From the NCBI RefSeq assembly GCF_001420995.1, contig NZ_CP012184.1, forward strand, positions 1,906,501-1,970,500: a stretch of DNA of 64,000 nt, given 5' to 3'. Each line of letters opens with the position of its first letter. The stretch's first letter is position 1. Source of the DNA: Pseudonocardia sp. EC080619-01 (lineage in GTDB: Bacteria; Actinomycetota; Actinomycetes; Mycobacteriales; Pseudonocardiaceae). This document shows positions 58,397 to 64,000 of this stretch, one piece after another. The notes under the pieces are model-generated. The model made no database searches. It saw only the letters and a program-made list of their open reading frames with translations, and was not told the origin of the DNA. Made by a program: the position numbers and the translations under genes.

Positions 58397-58564
58397 TCAG
58401 CCGACGGTCGACTTGAGCGCCTCGCTGAGGTCCGTGGCCTCGTCCGGGGTCATCTCGACGACCAGACGCCCACCGCCCTCGAGCGGGACGCGCATCACGA
58501 TGCCCCGACCCTCCTTGGTGACTTCCATGGGCCCGTCGCCGGTGCGGGGCTTCATCGCGGCCAT
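58397..58564 (-). CDS. DUF3117 protein
   Basis: 55 residues from ATG 58564, the family's exact length. AAMKPRTGDGPMEVTKEGRG and MRVPLEGGGRLVVEMTPDEA are nearly invariant in actinobacteria. Equivalent to Rv1211; function unknown. Confidence 0.92.
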   Translation of the reverse strand: MAAMKPRTGDGPMEVTKEGRGIVMRVPLEGGGRLVVEMTPDEATDLSEALKSTVG

Positions 58565-58752
58565 TCGTCCGTCCTCCGTCAGCTTCCTCAACAGTCGTTC
58601 CTCGGGGACGCGCTCGGGGCACGCGCCGACCGTGGACCTCCATTGTTCCCCATCCCCGGTGGCGGGGTGCAACCGAGGCGATCACGGCGCGGGCGCGGAC
58701 GCGTGCGCGTTCACGCAGCGCAACAGCGCGGCGACCGTCCGGCGTGGTCGTC

Positions 58753-59346
58753 TCAGGCGTCCCGGGCGGTGCCGGCCCGCCAGCAGTACGCGACGTGGTC
58801 GTCGACGAGACCGGTCGCCTGCATGAGGGCGTAGCAGGTCGTCGGGCCGACGAACCGGAACCCGCGCTTCTTGAGCGCCTTCGACAAGGCGGTGGACTCC
58901 GGGGTGCTCCCGGGGACGTCCTCGATCCGGGCCGGGCGGGGATGGTCGGCCGGGTCCGGCGCGAACGAGGCGAGGAGGCCGCCGAGGTCGTCGCCGGTGT
59001 CGGTCAGGTCGAGGACGGCCCGCGCGTTGGTGACCGCGGCCTCGATCTTCTGCCGGTTCCGGACGATGCGGGCGTCGGTGAGCAGGCGGGCCACGTCGTC
59101 GTCGCCGAAGCGGGCGACGCGCTCGGGGTCGAAGTCGTGGAAGACCTCGCGGAACGCCGGGCGCTTGCGCAGGATGACGATCCACGACAGGCCGGACTGG
59201 AACCCCTCGAGGGTCATGCGTTCGAACCAGGCCGCGGTGCCGTGCACGGGGTGGCCCCACTCGTCGTCGTGGTAGGCGACGTAGTCGGGGGCCGAGAGCG
59301 CCCAGTCGCAGCGGCCCCTCCCGTCCGGTGCCTCTGCTCTGCTCAC
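58753..59346 (-). CDS. tag: DNA-3-methyladenine glycosylase I
   Basis: 197 residues from GTG 59346, which overlaps the SRPBCC stop (GTGA). Zinc-binding Cys in RCDWALS and H/C in DDHVAYCW; YVAYHDDEWGHPVHG and FQSGLSWIVILRKRPAFREV line the base pocket; FRFVGPTTCYALMQATGLV near the end. Removes 3-methyladenine from alkylated DNA. Its start codon lies in a copy of the dispersed motif. Confidence 0.93.
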   Translation of the reverse strand: MSRAEAPDGRGRCDWALSAPDYVAYHDDEWGHPVHGTAAWFERMTLEGFQSGLSWIVILRKRPAFREVFHDFDPERVARFGDDDVARLLTDARIVRNRQKIEAAVTNARAVLDLTDTGDDLGGLLASFAPDPADHPRPARIEDVPGSTPESTALSKALKKRGFRFVGPTTCYALMQATGLVDDHVAYCWRAGTARDA

Positions 59347-59347
59347 C
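59333..59347. repeat. Dispersed motif copy at the tag start
   Basis: TCTGCTCTGCTCACC; on the minus strand GTGAGCAGAGCA supplies the tag start codon. Confidence 0.55.
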
Positions 59348-59873
59348 TCGGCGCTCCTCCCCCGTCCTGCCCGTGATGGCGCTGCTCGGTGCGCCGCGCC
59401 ATCGCACGCAGCGAGTGCGCGACCCCGGCCCGCATCGCCGGCCGGACGACCGGCCAGCCGAGCCGGCCCAGTGCCCCGAGCGGCAGCTCCAGCAGTTCGG
59501 TCCACAGGAACCGGGACCGGCCGGGCCCGAGCTCCTCGACGACGAACACCCCGTCACCCCGGATGACGGTGCCGGTGTGCGTGACGACGATCCGTCGCGT
59601 CCCGGACCCGCCGGCGGGCGGCTCGGTCCACTCGGTGACCCGCATCGTGTCGGCGACGCCGAGCGGACCGAGCCCGGTCGTGGCGCGCAGCTCGGTGCCG
59701 ACCGAACGGCCGTCCCCCGAGGTGATCTGGACGGTCGTGGCGAGCATCCACTCCGACTGGCCCTCGAGGTCGGAGACGACCTCCCAGAGCACCGCGGCGG
59801 GTACGTCGACGTCGACCGGGACGGTCAGCTCCGCCGGCCCTTTGCTCTGCTCACCGTCACGCACGTCGCCCAC
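59343..59873 (-). CDS. SRPBCC (START-like) superfamily protein
   Basis: 176 residues from GTG 59873. VDVDVPAAVLWEVVSDLEGQ, SEWMLATTVQITSGDG and RFLWTELLELPLGALGRLGW are typical of polyketide-cyclase/START-like helix-grip folds that bind hydrophobic ligands. Ligand unknown. Coupled to tag by a 4-nt overlap. Confidence 0.82.
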   Translation of the reverse strand: MGDVRDGEQSKGPAELTVPVDVDVPAAVLWEVVSDLEGQSEWMLATTVQITSGDGRSVGTELRATTGLGPLGVADTMRVTEWTEPPAGGSGTRRIVVTHTGTVIRGDGVFVVEELGPGRSRFLWTELLELPLGALGRLGWPVVRPAMRAGVAHSLRAMARRTEQRHHGQDGGGAPR

Positions 59874-59902
59874 TCCCCCGCCCGTCCCTTGCTCTGCTCA
59901 CT
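59841..59902. repeat. Two dispersed-motif copies 48 bp apart
   Basis: TTTGCTCTGCTCACCG (59841-59856) and CTTGCTCTGCTCACT (59888-59902), straddling the SRPBCC start codon. Both read GTGAGCAGAGCAA on the coding strand. Confidence 0.6.
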
Positions 59903-59943
59903 CCGGCGCACACCCCCGAGCCCGCGGCCCGCGGCCCGCGATT

Positions 59944-60306
59944 TCACCGCTGCCGGCGCGGATCCTCCCCCGGGGTCTCCCCGGCGTGCATCCGCGCGAT
60001 CGTCGCCTCCAGCCGGGCGACCCGGTCGGCCAGCTCGTGCCGGTCGGCGCGGACCCGGTCCAGCTCACCGGCCAGCCGGTCCAGCGCCCAGTCGACCTCC
60101 GCCATCCGGTACCCGCGCAGGACCTGCTGGAACCGCAGGTCCCGCACGTCGGAGCCGGCCACCTCGCGTGCGGGCAGCCGGGTCGGCGTCGCGTCCGGCG
60201 CGAGCGGGGCCAGCTCCTCGCCCCGCCCGAAGACGGCGGCGGCGATCACGAAGACGAGCGCCGCCACCACGGCGAGGACGAGCACGTACACCAGCGCGGT
60301 CCCCAT
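59944..60306 (-). CDS. DivIVA-domain membrane protein
   Basis: 120 residues from ATG 60306. One N-terminal membrane helix (LVYVLVLAVVAALVFVIAAA), a Pro-rich link, then a DivIVA-type segment (DVRDLRFQQVLRGYRMAEVD, WALDRLAGELDRV) and coiled coil. Equivalent in place to Rv1209. May localise to curved membrane or poles. Confidence 0.8.
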   Translation of the reverse strand: MGTALVYVLVLAVVAALVFVIAAAVFGRGEELAPLAPDATPTRLPAREVAGSDVRDLRFQQVLRGYRMAEVDWALDRLAGELDRVRADRHELADRVARLEATIARMHAGETPGEDPRRQR

Positions 60307-60318
60307 GGACCCATCTCA

Positions 60319-61311
60319 TCACGAGCGGACGACGGCGGCGCCCGCCCCACGCGGCCGGGCGCCCACGTCCACCGGCTCGGCCGGACCGCCGGCGCGGACG
60401 TCACCGGGCGGGGGACGGTCGACCTGGACGAGGGGGGGTGTCTCGGTGCGCCAGCCGGGGGCACCGTCGTCGTCTCCGGGCAGGAACCCCACGAGGCCGG
60501 CGCCGGAGTCGTCGATCCCGCACCGGTCCAGCGCGGTCGCGAGCACCTCCCGCGAGGTACGGGCGAGCTCGTGCAGCGGCCGGTTGCGGTGCCGCCGGAC
60601 GCCGAGATCGGCCTGCCCGACCGCCTCGGGACCCCGGAGCGCGACGGTGTCGAGCAGCAGGCCGACGTCGACGCCGTACCCCGTGGCGAACGGCAGCCGG
60701 TCGAGCAGCCCCACGGTGGCCGCGTACTCACCGCCGAGGGGCTGCCGGACGTGCCGCAGCCCGGGCCGCAGCGCCGCCAGCAGGGGCCGGGCCATGAGCT
60801 CGGTGACCCGGCCGCCCTCGTGACCGTCCGGCCCGTCGAGCGGACGGCGGTGGAAACCCTTCACCAGCGCCGTCCCCGGCTGGTGCAGCAACGGCGCCAC
60901 CAACCGTGGGACGAGCTCGGGGTCCGGGTCGACGAGATCGGCGTCGACGAAACAGATCAGGTCGGACGGGGCGGCTCCGGATCCCAGCGCGACGACCGCC
61001 CGCCACATCGCCTCGCCCTTGCCGGGCAGCACCGGGACATCCGGCACCGCGCGTTCCCGGTCGAGCACACGGGCACCGGCCGCGGCGGCGCGCTCCGCCG
61101 TGCGGTCGGTGGAGCCCGAGTCGAGGACGACGACGTCGTCCACCAGTGCGGTCGGCCCACCCGCGAGCCGCACGAGACCGGAGACCAGTGGGCCGATCGT
61201 CGTCTCCTCGTCCAGCGCGGGCAGGACGACGGTGATCCGGCGACCGTCCTTGGACGCGGCCAGGCGCTCCGGATCGACGGACGGCACGCCGTCGCCGCCC
61301 GGGCGGCTCAC
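60319..61311 (-). CDS. gpgS: Glucosyl-3-phosphoglycerate synthase
   Basis: 330 residues from GTG 61311, overlapping the LOG stop (GTGA); GTG 61287 is an alternative. GT81 features: RITVVLPALDEETTIGPLV, VVVLDSGSTDRTAERA, PGKGEAMWRAV, DXD-type FVDADLVDPDP and RVTELMARPLLAALRP. Transfers glucose from NDP-glucose to 3-phosphoglycerate, starting glucosylglycerate/methylglucose lipopolysaccharide synthesis. Syntenic with Rv1208. Confidence 0.9.
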   Translation of the reverse strand: MSRPGGDGVPSVDPERLAASKDGRRITVVLPALDEETTIGPLVSGLVRLAGGPTALVDDVVVLDSGSTDRTAERAAAAGARVLDRERAVPDVPVLPGKGEAMWRAVVALGSGAAPSDLICFVDADLVDPDPELVPRLVAPLLHQPGTALVKGFHRRPLDGPDGHEGGRVTELMARPLLAALRPGLRHVRQPLGGEYAATVGLLDRLPFATGYGVDVGLLLDTVALRGPEAVGQADLGVRRHRNRPLHELARTSREVLATALDRCGIDDSGAGLVGFLPGDDDGAPGWRTETPPLVQVDRPPPGDVRAGGPAEPVDVGARPRGAGAAVVRS

Positions 61312-61900
61312 GCGACGGGACGGGCGCAGGCGTCGAGGGCGGCGCCGACGAGCGCGGCGCCGTCCGGTCCTGCGCCGTCGGATCGGACCACCTGCAGCCG
61401 TCCCATCGGAGGGCGCGCGGCGAAACCGCGGTCCTGCAGGCCCGCGACCCAGTCGAGCAGCCCGTCCCAGTGCCCGTCCGGGTCGAGCACGACGACCGGC
61501 TTGTCGTGCAGACCGAGCACCCCCGACGTCCACACCTCGAACAGTTCCTCGCAGGTCCCGATGCCGCCGGGGAGGGCCAGGAACGCGTCGGACCGCTCCT
61601 CCATCTGGCGCTTGCGGTCCCGCATGCTGTCGGTGATCACGAGCTCGTCGCTCTCGTGGTCTGCCCACTCCCAGTCGACCATGGACTTCGGGATGATCCC
61701 AACGGTCCGGCCGCCCGCCGAGCGGGCACCGGCGGCGACCGCACCCATCATGGAACGACGCCCGCCGCCCGACACGAGTGTCCAGCCGCGGTCCGCGACG
61801 CCCCGGCCGACGGCCCCGGCGAGATCGAGGTAGTGCTCGGCGACGCCGTCGGAGCTGGCGCAGTACACGCAGACGGAGAACCCGGGTGCGGCGTCGGTCA

Positions 61901-61901
<1 letters not shown>
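61308..61901 (-). CDS. LOG-family nucleotide phosphoribohydrolase
   Basis: 197 residues from ATG 61901. SGGGRRSMMGAVAAGARSAG, DRKRQMEERSDAFLALPGG and GIGTCEELFEVWT carry the diagnostic R-K and PGG-x-GT-x2-E motifs of cytokinin-type LOG enzymes, which cleave nucleoside 5'-monophosphates to base and ribose 5-phosphate. Overlaps the second LOG gene (TGATG). Equivalent to Rv1205. Confidence 0.9.
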
Positions 61902-62680
<779 letters not shown>

Positions 62681-62718
62681 GGTATTCCGCGTGCGTGCAC
62701 GCCGATCGCCCGGCTGGC

Positions 62719-63795
62719 TCAGGGCGCGAGGTAGCGGCGCAGCACGGCCGCGCAGGCGGTGATCGCGTCCTCGGCGACGTGTTCCTCGCGGGTGTGCGCC
62801 AGGTTCGGGTCACCGGGTCCGTAGTTGACGGCCGGGATGCCGAGGGCGGCGAACCGCGAGACGTCGGTCCAGCCGTACTTCGCGCGCGGCGTGGCGCCGC
62901 TCGCGGTGACGAACTCGGCGGCGGCGGGCGCCGACAGCCCCGGCAGCGCCCCCGGCGAGAGATCGGTGACGGTCAGCGGGAACCCGTCGAACACCTCGCG
63001 GACGTGCTCCACGGCCTGGTCCGCCGAGCGGTCCGGCGCGAACCGGAAGTTGACGGTGACGACGCACTCGTCCGGGACGACGTTGCCGGCGACACCGCCG
63101 CCGATCCGCACCGCCTGCAGCCCCTCGCGGTAGAGGCAGCCGTCGATGTCGACGTCGCGGGCGTCGTAGGCGGCGAGCCGGGCGAGGATCTCGCCGGCGC
63201 GGTGGATCGCGTTGTCGCCCAGCCAGGACCGCGCGGAGTGCGCGCGCCGCCCCGAGGTGCGGAGCTCGACCCGCAACGTGCCCTGGCAGCCTGCCTCGAG
63301 CGCACCGTCGGTGGGCTCACCGAGGATCGCGAGATCGGCGTCGAGCCAGTCCCGGTGCTCGCGCTCGATCCGGCCCAGCCCGTTGCGCTCGGCCTCGATC
63401 TCCTCGCAGTCGTAGAACACGAAGGTCACGTCGTGCCGCGGATCCGGCAGTGTGGCCGCGAGGTGGGCGAACACGGCGTCGCCGGATTTCATGTCGGACG
63501 TGCCGCAGCCGTGCAGGATCCCGTCGGCCCGGTACGACGGCACGTTGTCGGCGATCGGCACCGTGTCGAGGTGCCCGGCCAGGAGGACACGGTGCGACCG
63601 GCCGAGGTTCGTGCGGGCGAGCACCGCGTCACCGGACCGCAGGACCTCCAGGTGCGGCGCCTGCGTCCGCAACGCACGCTCGAGCGCGTCGGCGAGCTCC
63701 TTCTCGTCCCCGGAGACGCTCGCGACGTCGACCAACGCTGCCGTGAGCGTTACCGGGTCGGAGGTCAGGTCCAGGGCGGGCAGCGTCCTCGTCAC
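62719..63795 (-). CDS. dapE: Succinyl-diaminopimelate desuccinylase
   Basis: 358 residues from GTG 63795. M20 metal ligands: His in [13 protein letters not shown], Asp in [13 protein letters not shown], Glu-Glu in YDCEEIEAE, Glu in [12 protein letters not shown], and His in [13 protein letters not shown]. Cleaves N-succinyl-LL-diaminopimelate to LL-DAP for lysine and cell-wall synthesis. Syntenic with Rv1202. The remaining 63796-64000 holds no gene apart from a motif copy at the edge. Confidence 0.93.
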   Translation of the reverse strand: MTRTLPALDLTSDPVTLTAALVDVASVSGDEKELADALERALRTQAPHLEVLRSGDAVLARTNLGRSHRVLLAGHLDTVPIADNVPSYRADGILHGCGTSDMKSGDAVFAHLAATLPDPRHDVTFVFYDCEEIEAERNGLGRIEREHRDWLDADLAILGEPTDGALEAGCQGTLRVELRTSGRRAHSARSWLGDNAIHRAGEILARLAAYDARDVDIDGCLYREGLQAVRIGGGVAGNVVPDECVVTVNFRFAPDRSADQAVEHVREVFDGFPLTVTDLSPGALPGLSAPAAAEFVTASGATPRAKYGWTDVSRFAALGIPAVNYGPGDPNLAHTREEHVAEDAITACAAVLRRYLAP

Positions 63796-63983
63796 CGTCG
63801 CGACGCTACCGACCGGCGCTGCAGGTTCCCGGGGCCGCCCGGCTCGGTCGCCACGCCCCGGGCCCGGTTCGCGGACGGACAGTGACCTCGCGCGGGCGGC
63901 GCCGTCGTGATCACGGGCCACGCGCCCGAGTCCGGCGGGTCGAGTCGAGGCGGGATCGGGCGGCGGGGGTGTCTACTCCCGGC

Positions 63984-63999
63984 TTTGCTCTGCACACCG
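63984..63999. repeat. Dispersed motif copy at the window edge
   Basis: TTTGCTCTGCACACCG, identical over 16 nt to the arm of the 18,737 inverted repeat. A partner arm may lie beyond the window. Confidence 0.6.
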
Positions 64000-64000
64000 T

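Overview
The window is a high-GC actinobacterial chromosome segment interrupted by one complete-looking prophage. The host gene order (CorA, MgtE-N/CBS, DUF1003, Mrp, TatB, HtrA, RseA, SigE, O-methyltransferase, GlgC, GlgM, DUF3117, Tag, DivIVA-like, GpgS, two LOG proteins, DapE) follows, from family knowledge, the Mycobacterium tuberculosis Rv1239c-Rv1202 neighbourhood. Protein style and the absence of mycolate-related genes suggest Pseudonocardiales, perhaps Pseudonocardia; the genus is an inference.

Host left arm (1-28,081): a truncated RecB-like nuclease, PHP phosphoesterase, PH-domain and small membrane proteins, Nudix, MaoC, CorA with a structured leader that encodes a short peptide, a methyltransferase with an acidic tail, CstA/YbdD, a frameshifted DprA/SLOG-like gene, an acyl-CoA dehydrogenase/CoA-lyase operon, PhzF, MgtE-N/CBS plus DUF1003, MarR and Mrp. 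At 17.3-24.5 kb lies an amine/acid catabolic island: class III aminotransferase, AEC transporter, FCD-type GntR, Asp/Glu racemase-like protein, DUF3830, 2-hydroxyacid dehydrogenase and amidase. Three copies of a GGATTGTCGACAATCC-type palindrome sit at its promoters and probably define the GntR regulon. Then come tatB, htrA, rseA and sigE, all transcribed leftward.

Prophage (28,082-55,163): bounded by a perfect 30-bp direct repeat and inserted between sigE and the divergent O-methyltransferase gene. It is visibly less GC-rich than the host, uses many TTG starts and packs genes with 1-8 nt overlaps. Layout: tyrosine integrase; a leftward two-gene operon with nearby TACGTAC repeats (possible immunity region); GIY-YIG protein and small early genes; a leftward two-gene membrane/cytosolic pair; a ~3.2-kb three-gene transposon (AAA ATPase, frameshifted DDE transposase, DUF6431-like protein); HNH, micro-ORFs, TerS candidate, TerL, portal, protease; then, unusually, holin-like, amidase, transglycosylase-LysM and four fibre-like genes before the major capsid gene; connectors, tail tube, two tandem 28-residue zinc-ribbon proteins, a -1 frameshifted tail chaperone (G/GT), tape measure with seven repeats, and tail-tip genes ending in three paralogues. 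No recognisable replicase or classical repressor is seen.

Host right arm (55,164-64,000): O-methyltransferase, GlgC and GlgM (glycogen/glucan synthesis), DUF3117, Tag, SRPBCC, DivIVA-like, GpgS, two LOG proteins and DapE. A dispersed motif TGCTCTGC(A/T)CAC occurs seven times across the host DNA and in none of the prophage that I could find.
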